A stretch of 64,000 nt of DNA from Alphaproteobacteria bacterium (GTDB taxonomy: Bacteria > Pseudomonadota > Alphaproteobacteria > Rhodobacterales > Rhodobacteraceae), in NCBI GenBank assembly GCA_030148665.1, contig JASBSZ010000032.1, forward strand, positions 1 to 64,000, in the 5' to 3' direction. This document shows, piece by piece, positions 54,581-62,809 of this stretch. How positions within the stretch are numbered: position 1 is the stretch's first letter; each line of letters begins with the position of its first letter. The position numbers and the translations under genes were made by a program. Under the pieces are notes generated by a model. It was not told the DNA's origin, ran no database searches, and was given only the letters and a program-made list of their open reading frames with translations.

Positions 54581-54596
54581 GTTACCAATTCGTAAC
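54581..54596. promoter_or_regulatory. Inverted repeat 2, second copy of the candidate site
   Basis: GTTACC-AATT-CGTAAC has the same 6-4-6 layout as repeat 1 with one arm mismatch. Two copies of the same element upstream of one operon are unlikely by chance and suggest a dimeric regulator. Confidence 0.5.
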
Positions 54597-55002
54597 GAAT
54601 GGCCGTGTAGAATCGGTGACGAGGGGATCATTCATCGCTTTGAACACGGCGGAAACATCATTTTTCGGGGCTTGCTCCGGCAAGTAAACGTCGTCTTGGT
54701 CGGGGTAGGGCATCCATCGACATGCGACGTTATGTCGCAGTTCATGTCGGTTTGTTGCGACAAAAAGGGTCCGTTTCGAACGGCCGGAACGTGCTGGCGC
54801 GATTCGTCTGGGGCACCACGAGACAATCATAGAGTGAAATTCACAGCCCATACATGCCGTCGCGGCAGTTGAATACCCGGAAAATACCCGGATCACGGGG
54901 AAAACTGCATGACAGCGACAGATGCGTGGTTTGGCGTCATTGCCCGAGCTCGCAATTTGCGCAACCATCCAGCCATAGTGGATAACAGAGGGGGGTGCGG
55001 TC

Positions 55003-55944
55003 ATGCGCGTGCGTTTTCTTGTATTTCTGTCGGCCATGCTCGTATCGGCCGTTGCGGCTGGCCCCCTCGCGGCACTGCCTGGCCCGCTGGTGGACAGTGC
55101 CTGGCTGGCTGCCCATCAAAAACAGGTTGTCATCCTGGATGTTCGCACCTCCAGCACCGACTATATCGCCCGCGGCCATATCGAAGGGGCGGTGTTTCTG
55201 CCCTGGTCGGCCATCCGGGCAGGCGCCAGCGTAAATGGCGTGGAACTGGTCGGCATGTTGCCTTCGCCGGCGCAGTTTGGCGCCCTCATGCGGAAAGCGG
55301 GCGTCAACCGCGACAGTGCGGTCGTGATCGTCAATGGCGGGCGCAGCGCCGGTCAGGTGACATACGCAACCCGCCTCTACTGGCAGATGAAGTATTATGG
55401 TCACGACAAGGTGGCAATTCTGGATGGCGGCATGGCGGCGTGGCGCGATGCGGATCTGCCGGTCAGCCATGCCAGGCCACAATATCCACCCGCCGGAAAT
55501 TTCGTCCCCGGACCCGGGCGCAAGGATATTCTGGCGACAACGCAAGACGTCGTCGAGGCAATCGACAACGGTACTGCCGCGCTGTTTGATGCCCGTGATT
55601 TCGGCCAGTATCTGGGCCTGTATTTCAACCCCGCCATCCTGACCACGGGCGGGCATATTCCCGGCGCGGGATTTGCCCCTATCGACGCCTTTCTGGCCCC
55701 CGGCAAGGTCAGAAGGTTCGTATCCCCCGCAAGGCTTGCATCCGCATTCAGGGATCTTGGGGCCGACAGGGCCACGATTCTCTATTGCAACACGGGACAT
55801 CTGGCCAGCGGCACATGGTTCATCCTGCACGAGTTGATCGGCAACCCGAACGCACGGCTTTATGATGGCTCGATGCATGAGTGGAGCAAGACCGGTCATC
55901 CGGTGGAAACGCGCGTACCATCTGCCCGCCCTGTTGCCGAGTGA
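55003..55944 (+). CDS. Exported two-domain rhodanese (thiosulfate sulfurtransferase type)
   Basis: A 313-residue protein with a signal peptide (MRVRFLVFLSAMLVSAVAAG). The N-terminal rhodanese domain (VVILDVRTSSTDYIARGHIE) has no Cys at the active loop (VNGGRSAGQ), which is normal for SseA-type proteins. The C-terminal domain has the catalytic loop YCNTGHLASGTW. Periplasmic location and position beside the molybdoenzyme operon suggest handling of reduced sulfur or selenium species. ATG 55003 follows a G-rich ribosome site (GAGGGGGG). Confidence 0.87.
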   Translation: MRVRFLVFLSAMLVSAVAAGPLAALPGPLVDSAWLAAHQKQVVILDVRTSSTDYIARGHIEGAVFLPWSAIRAGASVNGVELVGMLPSPAQFGALMRKAGVNRDSAVVIVNGGRSAGQVTYATRLYWQMKYYGHDKVAILDGGMAAWRDADLPVSHARPQYPPAGNFVPGPGRKDILATTQDVVEAIDNGTAALFDARDFGQYLGLYFNPAILTTGGHIPGAGFAPIDAFLAPGKVRRFVSPARLASAFRDLGADRATILYCNTGHLASGTWFILHELIGNPNARLYDGSMHEWSKTGHPVETRVPSARPVAE

Positions 55945-56036
55945 CAGGCCAGGCTGCCGCATTGGCGGTGCTCGAAGGGCCGGACACCGGCCCGCCCTGG
56001 GGTTTTCAGGTCTTCCGATAATTGGTGATCGGCCTC

Positions 56037-56067
56037 TTGAACCTATAGTCGCTTGAGCATTTATGTT
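56037..56067 (+). promoter_or_regulatory. MerR-type promoter of the P-ATPase gene
   Basis: TTGAAC (56037-56042) and TATGTT (56062-56067) are 19 bp apart, the over-long spacing typical of MerR-family promoters. The spacer reads CTATAGTCGCTTGAGC, close to the CTATAGTNACTAGAGG operator known for ZntR/PbrR/CadR-like regulators. No merR-type gene is in the window next to it. Confidence 0.65.
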
Positions 56068-56110
56068 CGCCTCCTGACCCGATTCGCCAATGGGATTCCA
56101 GGAGAGCAGC

Positions 56111-58399
56111 ATGGCACCGCATGATGGACACGATCACGGCAAGGAACTGCACGATACCGGCCAACCCGCGTGCTGCGGTGCCGGTGAGGGCGCCATGTGC
56201 GGCGATATCGGACCGATCGGCGATATCGATGCCAGCGGCCGCAGCTTTCGCGTCAACGGGCTGGATTGCGCCGAAGAGGTCGCGATACTGAGCAAGGTCG
56301 TCGGCGGGTCGGTCGGCGGTGCGCAACATCTGGCTTTTGACGTGATGAACGGGCGCATGACGGTTCTCGAATCCGCAACCCCGATTGGCGACGACGAAAT
56401 CATCGCACTGGTCGCAAGCACGGGCATGAGTGCCAAGCCCTGGGATTCGACCAACGTCGCCGCCGACCAGGCCGCGCATCTGCGCCGGCAGGGCAGATTC
56501 ACCGCGCTGAGCGGGGCATTCTGGGCCGCGGGAATAGCCTTCCATGTCAGCGAGGCGGGCGCCGGCAGCGTGTTGAGGCTGTTTGCCGGGCACGGAAGCA
56601 CGCCGATGCCGCCGGCCGAGGCCGGGTTGTTTCTGGCCGCCATCCTGTTCGGCGTCTGGCTGGTTGCGCCCAAGGCGTGGTTCTCGTTGCGCCGCGCCTC
56701 ACCCGACATGAATCTGCTGATGGTCGTCGCGGTTGCCGGGGCGCTGTGGCTGGGTGAATATTTCGAGGCCGCAACCGTCGCCTTTTTCTTTTCCTTGTCG
56801 CTGTATCTGGAAAGCTGGAGCGTGGGACGCGCCCGAAACGCGGTGGCGGCGCTGCTGGATCTGGCCCCCCCGACGGCACGGCTGATAGACGATGACGGTA
56901 GCGAGAGGGATGTTCCCGCATCGACCGTGCCGGTTGGCGCGCGCTTTGTCGTGCGCGGCGGCGATCGCATCGCACTGGACGGCGAGGTGGTCAGCGGAAA
57001 CGGTGCCGTCGATCAGGCCCCGATCACCGGCGAAAGCGTGCTGGTCGCCAAGGAAACCGGCGATCAGGTCTTTGCCGGTACCATCAATGGCGATGGTACG
57101 CTGATCGTCCGGGCGACCAGGCCGGCCTCGGACACGGTTCTGGCCCGGATCATCCGCATGGTCGGCGAGGCCCAGTCGCGCCGTGCCGAAGTCGAACAAT
57201 GGGTGGCGAAATTCGCCCGCATCTACACGCCGCTGGTCATGGTTCTGGCAATCCTGATCGCGGTCTTTCCGCCGCTGGCGCTGGGTGGGGCGTGGGATTA
57301 CTGGTTCTACAATGCGCTTGTCCTTCTGGTCATAGCGTGTCCCTGCGCGCTGGTCATCTCGACACCGGTTTCCATCGTCGCGGCGCTGGCCTCGGCGGCC
57401 CGTAACGGTGTGCTGGTCAAGGGCGGCGCCTATATCGAGGCACCCGGCCAGATCGACGCGCTGGCCCTGGACAAGACCGGCACCATCACCGAGGGCAAGC
57501 CCGAGGTGGCGGGCATATATCCGCTTGGTGATTACAAGGCCGACGACATATTGCGGGTAGCAGCGGCGCTGGAATCGCGATCGTCCCACCCGCTGGCACG
57601 GGCCATTCTTGACCATGCCCAGGCGCGGGGCGTGACGTTCCAGCCTGCCGACGACAGTCGCACGGTTCCGGGGCGGGGCGCCGAGGGGCAGGTGGACCGG
57701 CAGACAGTATGGCTGGGGTCGCACCGTTTCGCCAGCGAACGCAAGCTGGGCGATCAGCTGCCATCCCCCCTGTGCGAGAGGATCGAAGGGGCCGGAAACA
57801 CCCTGGTCGTGGTCGGAGACCAGCAGAATGTCTGGGGCCTGATCGAGTTGCGCGACCGCATTCGTGACGATGCCAGGGATATCGTGGCCCGCCTGCACGG
57901 GCTGGGTGTGCGCACCGTTGTCATGCTGACCGGCGACAATGCCAGCGCCGCGCAGACCGTTGCGCGCGAGGTGGGAATAGACGAGGTCCGGGCCGAGCTG
58001 CTGCCGGAACAGAAACTGGCGGCAATCGAGGATCTGGTAAAGTCGCACGACATGGTTGCCATGGTTGGTGACGGCGTGAACGATGCCCCCGCCATGGCGC
58101 GGGCGCATCTGGGTATTGCCATGGGCGCGATGGGTTCGGACGCCGCGGTCGAAACCGCCGACATCGCCCTGATGACCGATGATATCGGCAAGTTGCCCTG
58201 GCTGGTCGCACATTCCCGCCGCACGATGGGCATAATTCGCCAGAACATCGGGCTTTCGCTGCTGACAAAGGCGGCATTTGTCGGGCTGACCCTGTTTGGC
58301 ATGGCCTCGATGTGGGGGGCCATTGCGGCCGATGTCGGCGTGTCGTTGCTGGTCGTCGCCAATGCGCTGCGCCTGCTCAAGCCCACGCGCCTGAGCTGA
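56111..58399 (+). CDS. Zn/Cd/Pb-type P1B ATPase (metal efflux)
   Basis: A 762-residue heavy-metal ATPase. The metal-path motif is ACPCALVIS (CPC), phosphorylation site DKTGTITEG, TGES-type actuator motif PITGESVLV, and hinge MVGDGVNDAPAMA. The N-terminus has a His-rich start (HDGHDHG), a Cys pair (PACCGAG) and one HMA-like domain with GLDCAEEV, where CxxC is changed to CAEE, as in the Zn/Cd branch. ATG 56111 is chosen over 56090 because of GGAGAG seven bases upstream. It pumps divalent soft metals out of the cytoplasm. Confidence 0.92.
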   Translation: MAPHDGHDHGKELHDTGQPACCGAGEGAMCGDIGPIGDIDASGRSFRVNGLDCAEEVAILSKVVGGSVGGAQHLAFDVMNGRMTVLESATPIGDDEIIALVASTGMSAKPWDSTNVAADQAAHLRRQGRFTALSGAFWAAGIAFHVSEAGAGSVLRLFAGHGSTPMPPAEAGLFLAAILFGVWLVAPKAWFSLRRASPDMNLLMVVAVAGALWLGEYFEAATVAFFFSLSLYLESWSVGRARNAVAALLDLAPPTARLIDDDGSERDVPASTVPVGARFVVRGGDRIALDGEVVSGNGAVDQAPITGESVLVAKETGDQVFAGTINGDGTLIVRATRPASDTVLARIIRMVGEAQSRRAEVEQWVAKFARIYTPLVMVLAILIAVFPPLALGGAWDYWFYNALVLLVIACPCALVISTPVSIVAALASAARNGVLVKGGAYIEAPGQIDALALDKTGTITEGKPEVAGIYPLGDYKADDILRVAAALESRSSHPLARAILDHAQARGVTFQPADDSRTVPGRGAEGQVDRQTVWLGSHRFASERKLGDQLPSPLCERIEGAGNTLVVVGDQQNVWGLIELRDRIRDDARDIVARLHGLGVRTVVMLTGDNASAAQTVAREVGIDEVRAELLPEQKLAAIEDLVKSHDMVAMVGDGVNDAPAMARAHLGIAMGAMGSDAAVETADIALMTDDIGKLPWLVAHSRRTMGIIRQNIGLSLLTKAAFVGLTLFGMASMWGAIAADVGVSLLVVANALRLLKPTRLS

Positions 58400-58565
58400 G
58401 ACACCCGCCGGCCCCTTTTCCCGGCCGTGACGGCGTCGCCGGATCCATCGCGGTTGAACTGTGTCGAACAGTTGCGCAGATTCCAGCTGCGGGAGGGCGG
58501 CATTGAAATCGCCGGCATGACAAGGTAACGTTGCTCGCAGACTCTCTTGGGGAAGAAAAAGAAAC

Positions 58566-59420
58566 TTGGGTCGCAGTCGGCGAAACTTTCTTGCAATGGG
58601 CGCAGCCGCGGTCATGGCGCCAGCCTTGCCGGGCAGCGCGGCCGCGCCTTTTCGGCTGGGGCTGACGCCGGTTTTTCTGGACAATGACGCGCTGGTAATC
58701 GAGCGCCTGCGCAGGGCGCTGGTGGGGGCGCTGGAAATGCCCGTCGAACTGGAGCAGAGGCGTACCTACAAGGAAGTTACCGAAATGCTGCTGGAAGGGG
58801 CGCTCGATGCGGCCTGGCTGTGCGGCTATCCCTATCTGCAACACGAGGACGAACTGTCCGTGGTGGCGGTTCCGCTGTGGAACGGCAAGCCGCTGTACCA
58901 ATCCTATCTGATCGTCGGCAAGAGTGACGATGCCCGCGACCTGTCCGACCTGAGGGGTGACATCCACGCCTTTTCAGACCCCGATTCGAATTCGGGGTTT
59001 CTGGTCACGGCATCCGACCTGGCCGAGATGGGGCTGCGGCCGGACGAATTCTTTGGCCGCACGATCTTTACCTATGGCCACCGCAACGTCGTGCGCGCGG
59101 TCGCGGCCGGGCTGGTGCGCTCGGGCAGCGTCGATGGCTATGTATGGGAGGCTCTGGCACGGATGGAACCGATGCTGACCAACCGCACCAGGGTCATCAG
59201 GCGTTCGGAATGGCTGGGCTTTCCTCCGGTCTGTGCGCATCGCGACCGGATCGCCGACCCGGAGGTCCGGAAATTTTCTCGCGCGGTATTGGATTTCGAC
59301 CGCACCTCGGACGGGCGCGCTGCGTTGAATCTGTTGCAACTCGACGGCATGACGCCGGCTTATCCATCGCTGTATGACGGAATTCGCCGGCGCATGCGTA
59401 TCTATGCTGCCCTGCGTTGA
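58566..59420 (+). CDS. aioX: AioX-like exported binding protein, sensor component of XSR module 2
   Basis: A 284-residue PhnD-fold protein with a twin-arginine-like N-terminus (RSRRNFLAMG). It starts with TTG 58566, ten bases after GGGGAAG; no ATG/GTG fits in frame. Blocks EQRRTYKEVTEMLLEGALD, AWLCGYPYLQHEDEL and FSDPDSNSGFLV align with module 1. The CGYPY Cys is the probable metalloid ligand. Position directly before the kinase, regulator and aioBA is the same as in known aioXSR-aioBA loci, where AioX presents As(III) to the kinase. Confidence 0.87.
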   Translation: MGRSRRNFLAMGAAAVMAPALPGSAAAPFRLGLTPVFLDNDALVIERLRRALVGALEMPVELEQRRTYKEVTEMLLEGALDAAWLCGYPYLQHEDELSVVAVPLWNGKPLYQSYLIVGKSDDARDLSDLRGDIHAFSDPDSNSGFLVTASDLAEMGLRPDEFFGRTIFTYGHRNVVRAVAAGLVRSGSVDGYVWEALARMEPMLTNRTRVIRRSEWLGFPPVCAHRDRIADPEVRKFSRAVLDFDRTSDGRAALNLLQLDGMTPAYPSLYDGIRRRMRIYAALR

Positions 59421-60862
59421 TGGGGTGGTGGCGCAACTTCTCGCTGTCGCTGAGGGTGTCGCTGATGGTGGCCATGCTCATGATCGCCGTTGCGGTGATT
59501 GCCTCGCAGCTGGTCTTGTCGGCCCTGGATCGTCAGCAGGTTGCACGAATACGCGAACTGGCCCGGCTGCATGTCGAGGCCCTGTCCGTCGCCCTGGGGC
59601 CATTCGTGCTGCGCAAGGATGTGTGGGAGGTCTATGACACGCTTGAACGTGCCGCCGGCGCGTCGGAAGGGCGCCGCACGGTATTTTCCGCCGTTGCCGA
59701 CCGCAACGGACGTGTCCTGGCGGCGACCGATCCGCGTCGGGCACCGGTGGACAGCCCCATTTCGCGCCTGGCAAACGGAGCACAGTTGCCCGGCAAGCTG
59801 CAGGTCGGCAATCGTGAACACAACGTCAAGCTGCTGGCACCGCTGGTCTATCAGGGGCGCAAGGTCGGGCAGATCCTGACCGAACTCGACATCTCGGATC
59901 TGGTGTCGGAACGGCGCGAGGCACGGCGCCTGCTGTTGCTGGGAAATGCCATTGCGACGGGCTTTCTGGTTTTTCTGGGCTATCTTGCGACACGGCGCAT
60001 GCTGACGCCGGTTTCGCGCCTGGTCAGCCGCATGCGCGAGACCGAAGGTGCGCCACGACCGATCCCCAGGGACGAAGTCCCCGAAGGCGATGGCGAGATG
60101 GCGCGCCTGGTCAACACCTACAACGAGATGGTCCGCGCCATCGCTTCCAAGGCCGACACTGAACGCCGGCTTGCCGAACGCGAACGCTTTGTCAGCCTGG
60201 GGCGTCTTTCATCATCGCTCGCGCATGAGATCAACAATCCCCTGGGTGGCCTGTTGAACGCGACCGACACGATCAGGAAATACGCCGACCGACCCGATGT
60301 CGTGCGCCAGTCGGCCGATCTGATCTCTCGCGGGCTGCGCCACTTGCGCGATGTCGCCAAGGCCACCCTTGACACCAATCGCTATGAACGCACCGACACG
60401 CCGCTTTCGCCCGAGGATTTCGAGGACCTCAAGCTGCTGATCGGCCCCGAGACGCGGCTGAACGGGCAACGCCTGACATGGGCTGTCGAAATGGATCGCC
60501 AGGCTCAGCCCGCCCTTCCGGCCGCGCCGGTCAGACAGATTGTCCTCAATCTGCTGCTCAACGCAACCGCCGCGGCCGGAAAGGAGGGTCGTGTCGGCCT
60601 GTGGGTTGCGACCGGCCCGAAAAGCCTGGTGATCGAGGTCAGCGACAGTGGCCCCGGCCTGAGCGACAGCGCAAGGGTGCGCTTGCTCGAAAGCGGGCCG
60701 GTCCCGTCGAATGGCGGTGTCGGGCTGCGTCTGGTGCGCGAGCTGGTCACGGGGCTGCACGGAGCCATCACGACCGAAAGACGGCAAGGGATGACAGTTA
60801 TCCGCATCACGTTGCCAGTTGCGGCCAGGGATGCGGCGGCCGGGGAGAGCGGCGAATGCTGA
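59420..60862 (+). CDS. aioS: AioS-like sensor histidine kinase of XSR module 2
   Basis: A 480-residue kinase: N-terminal helix (SLMVAMLMIAVAVIASQLVL), periplasmic domain, second helix (LLLLGNAIATGFLVFLGYLA), HAMP, H-box SSSLAHEINNPLGGLLN, N-box LNLLLNATAAAGKEG and DSGPGLSD. The G2 region (SNGGVGLRLVRELV) is weaker than in module 1. ATG 59420 shares a base with the aioX stop (TGATG). It should phosphorylate the regulator encoded next when AioX is loaded. Confidence 0.87.
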   Translation: MGWWRNFSLSLRVSLMVAMLMIAVAVIASQLVLSALDRQQVARIRELARLHVEALSVALGPFVLRKDVWEVYDTLERAAGASEGRRTVFSAVADRNGRVLAATDPRRAPVDSPISRLANGAQLPGKLQVGNREHNVKLLAPLVYQGRKVGQILTELDISDLVSERREARRLLLLGNAIATGFLVFLGYLATRRMLTPVSRLVSRMRETEGAPRPIPRDEVPEGDGEMARLVNTYNEMVRAIASKADTERRLAERERFVSLGRLSSSLAHEINNPLGGLLNATDTIRKYADRPDVVRQSADLISRGLRHLRDVAKATLDTNRYERTDTPLSPEDFEDLKLLIGPETRLNGQRLTWAVEMDRQAQPALPAAPVRQIVLNLLLNATAAAGKEGRVGLWVATGPKSLVIEVSDSGPGLSDSARVRLLESGPVPSNGGVGLRLVRELVTGLHGAITTERRQGMTVIRITLPVAARDAAAGESGEC

Positions 60863-62097
60863 AGGGATTTCGCATAGCCCTGGTCGAGGATGACGATTTC
60901 ATGGGGGCATCCCTTGTCCAGCGACTGGAACTGGAGGGGGCCGAGGTGATCTGGCTGCGTCAGATCGTGCGGGCTCTTGGTGCCTTGCGCACCCCACGCG
61001 CACCGATTGACGCGGTGATCTGCGACATCCGCCTGCCTGATGGATCGGGCGAAGAGCTGTTTTCACGTCTTTGCGAAACCTCGTCGCCGCCGCCCTTTCT
61101 CTTTATCACGGGCCACGGCGGCATCGATCAGGCCGTGCGCCTGATGCGGGCAGGGGCGGCGGATTATGTCAGCAAGCCCTTCGACATTCCCGTTCTGCTG
61201 GAACGCCTGGCAAATCTTCTGGCCACGACACCGCAGGAAAAGCTGCCGGCGCTGCTGGGTGTCTCGCCGGCGGCGCGCAAGATCGAAACCCTTGTGCATG
61301 ACGTGGCCGCCAATGATCGCTGTGCCCTTATCATAGGCGGACCCGGTACCGGCAAGGGGCTGGTCGCGCGGCGGATCCATGAACTGTCCGACAGACGCGC
61401 GGCCCCCTTTGTCACCGTCAATCTCGCCCGCGAGGCCGAACCGCATACTGCCCTGGCCGGCCCCGGCGGAGCGCTCGACAGGGTCGGAGAGGGGGTGCTC
61501 TATCTGCACGGGTATTCCATGATCGGGGAAGATGCCGTGGGGATGATACTGGACGCGCTGCAAGAGGGGTTTCCCGGCAGGATACTGGTATCATGCGGTC
61601 ACGAGATCGCCGAGACACGCGACGCCGGCGGTCTGCGGATGGAATTGCTGTACCAGCTGGACACTGTCGAGATCGTCATACCGCCACTGTCCCAGAGGCC
61701 CGAGGATTCGGTCTGGCTCATGCATCGGCTGTTCCCGCCGATGAACGCCCGCAGGGCGCAGCCGCTCGAGGGGATCAGCACGCTTGCCGAGCAGGCCGTG
61801 CGGAACTATCCGTGGCAGGGCGGTGGGCGCGAATTGCGGGCCCGTCTGGCCCAAGCGATACATGCAGCACCCGGCCCGTTCCTGCAGGCATCCGACATGT
61901 TCCACGAACGCCTTGCCGACGAGGTGACAACCATCACCCTGTCCGAGGCCCGAGATGCCGCCGAAAAGCGTCACATCATCGAGGTTCTTGACCGCTGCAA
62001 TGGCCAGATCGGGCGCGCAGCCAGGCTGCTCAGGGTTTCCCGCACGACCCTGTGGGAAAAGATGCAGAAATTCGGAATCGAACGCGAGCAGAGATAG
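60856..62097 (+). CDS. aioR: AioR-like response regulator with degenerate AAA+ domain, XSR module 2
   Basis: A 413-residue regulator. The receiver domain is intact (ALVEDDDF, phospho-Asp 57 in VICDIRLPDGSG) and so is the C-terminal Fis-type HTH (GRAARLLRVSRTTLWEKMQK). The middle domain keeps a Walker A-like GGPGTGKG, but Walker B has become GVLYLHGYS without Asp-Glu and there is no GAFTGA loop. Sigma-54 activation is therefore very unlikely; the protein probably acts as a conventional DNA-binding activator. The start overlaps aioS by 7 bp and has GGGGAGAG upstream. Confidence 0.85.
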   Translation: MLKGFRIALVEDDDFMGASLVQRLELEGAEVIWLRQIVRALGALRTPRAPIDAVICDIRLPDGSGEELFSRLCETSSPPPFLFITGHGGIDQAVRLMRAGAADYVSKPFDIPVLLERLANLLATTPQEKLPALLGVSPAARKIETLVHDVAANDRCALIIGGPGTGKGLVARRIHELSDRRAAPFVTVNLAREAEPHTALAGPGGALDRVGEGVLYLHGYSMIGEDAVGMILDALQEGFPGRILVSCGHEIAETRDAGGLRMELLYQLDTVEIVIPPLSQRPEDSVWLMHRLFPPMNARRAQPLEGISTLAEQAVRNYPWQGGGRELRARLAQAIHAAPGPFLQASDMFHERLADEVTTITLSEARDAAEKRHIIEVLDRCNGQIGRAARLLRVSRTTLWEKMQKFGIEREQR

Positions 62098-62125
62098 CCC
62101 CGATAACGGCCCGGTCCGCGCGCGG

Positions 62126-62176
62126 CGATGTTCGAGAATCCGAACATCGGCGATAATCGTTATATTTCAGTATTAT
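62126..62176 (+). promoter_or_regulatory. aioBA promoter region with perfect palindrome
   Basis: CGATGTTCG-AGAATC-CGAACATCG (62126-62149) has perfect 9-bp arms. A good -10 (TATTAT, 62171-62176) lies 21 bp to its right, and the -35 position at 17-bp spacing (CGGCGA, 62148-62153) is poor and touches the palindrome. This is the layout of a class II activator site on a sigma-70 promoter. The hairpin could also end the aioXSR transcript, though no T-run follows. Confidence 0.55.
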
Positions 62177-62268
62177 ACCTACGGCATCAGGCCCTCGTTC
62201 GGGCGCGAAAAACGATGTGCTGCTGTTATTCTCATGACGCGTAGAAACCTTAGGGAGGAATCAGACAC

Positions 62269-62793
62269 ATGAGATGCAAGAACATGGTAAATGTCGGTCG
62301 CCGGCAGTTCCTGCGCGGCGGCGCAATGGCCGCTGCGGGGGCTGCTGCCGCAACCGTGACCAGCGCCCCGGCCGAGGCAGGGGCACCGGTACCGCCGGCG
62401 CAGCTTGAATATCCTTCCGCCCGGCTGGCCAACATCGCCGATCTCAAGGTCAACGAGCCGCTCGACATCGAATATCCCGATGCCGACAGCCCCGGTGTCC
62501 TGTTGAAGCTGGGCACGGCCGTTGAGGGCGGTGCCGGGCCGGACGGCGATATCGTGGCCTTTTCCACGATCTGCCCGCACAAGGGCTTTGGCATGTCCTA
62601 CAACAGCGAGGATCGGACGCTGAACTGCCCCGGCCATTTCTCGCGCTTCGACGTCGAGGCCGGCGGGCAAGAGGTCTGGGGACATGCAACGCAGAATGTT
62701 CCGCAGTTCACCCTGCGGATCGATGACAAGGGCGACATCTATGCCGAAGGTTCGAGCGATCTGATTTTCGGTCGCCCGTCCAACGTGCTGTAA
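62269..62793 (+). CDS. aioB: Arsenite oxidase small subunit (Rieske)
   Basis: A 174-residue protein with Tat signal (GRRQFLRGGAMAAAGA) and a Rieske fold: CPHKGFGMSYN and CPGHFSRFD give the 2 Cys/2 His ligands. The two extra Cys that form a disulfide in classical Rieske proteins are Phe and Gly here, as in some other arsenite oxidases. The C-terminus, VWGHATQNVPQFTLRI to GRPSNVL, follows the AioB pattern closely. GGGAGGAA precedes ATG 62269. It passes electrons from AioA to a periplasmic cytochrome c, and its Tat signal exports the complex. Confidence 0.95.
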   Translation: MRCKNMVNVGRRQFLRGGAMAAAGAAAATVTSAPAEAGAPVPPAQLEYPSARLANIADLKVNEPLDIEYPDADSPGVLLKLGTAVEGGAGPDGDIVAFSTICPHKGFGMSYNSEDRTLNCPGHFSRFDVEAGGQEVWGHATQNVPQFTLRIDDKGDIYAEGSSDLIFGRPSNVL

Positions 62794-62809
62794 GGGAGGA
62801 GAAAGACAG

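Larger units (their letters stand above)
54263..55002. promoter_or_regulatory. 740-bp divergent regulatory region
   Basis: No gene is visible. The region separates the leftward 12-gene operon from the rightward rhodanese gene. It holds two related 16-bp inverted repeats (54468-54483, 54581-54596) and, further right, a perfect palindrome TGCGAC-GTTAT-GTCGCA (54723-54739). No GG-N10-GC sigma-54 promoter was found on either strand by eye. The length and number of repeats suggest binding of more than one regulator. Confidence 0.5.

Noticed and set aside
54745-54762. PpsR/CrtJ-type site TGT-N12-ACA
   Set aside because: The spacing fits, but no photosynthesis genes are present and such a loose motif is common by chance.
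54263-55002. Sigma-54 promoters (TGGCAC-N5-TTGC) upstream of the molybdoenzyme operons
   Set aside because: Both strands of this gap and of 62098-62268 were read by eye and no acceptable -24/-12 pair was found.
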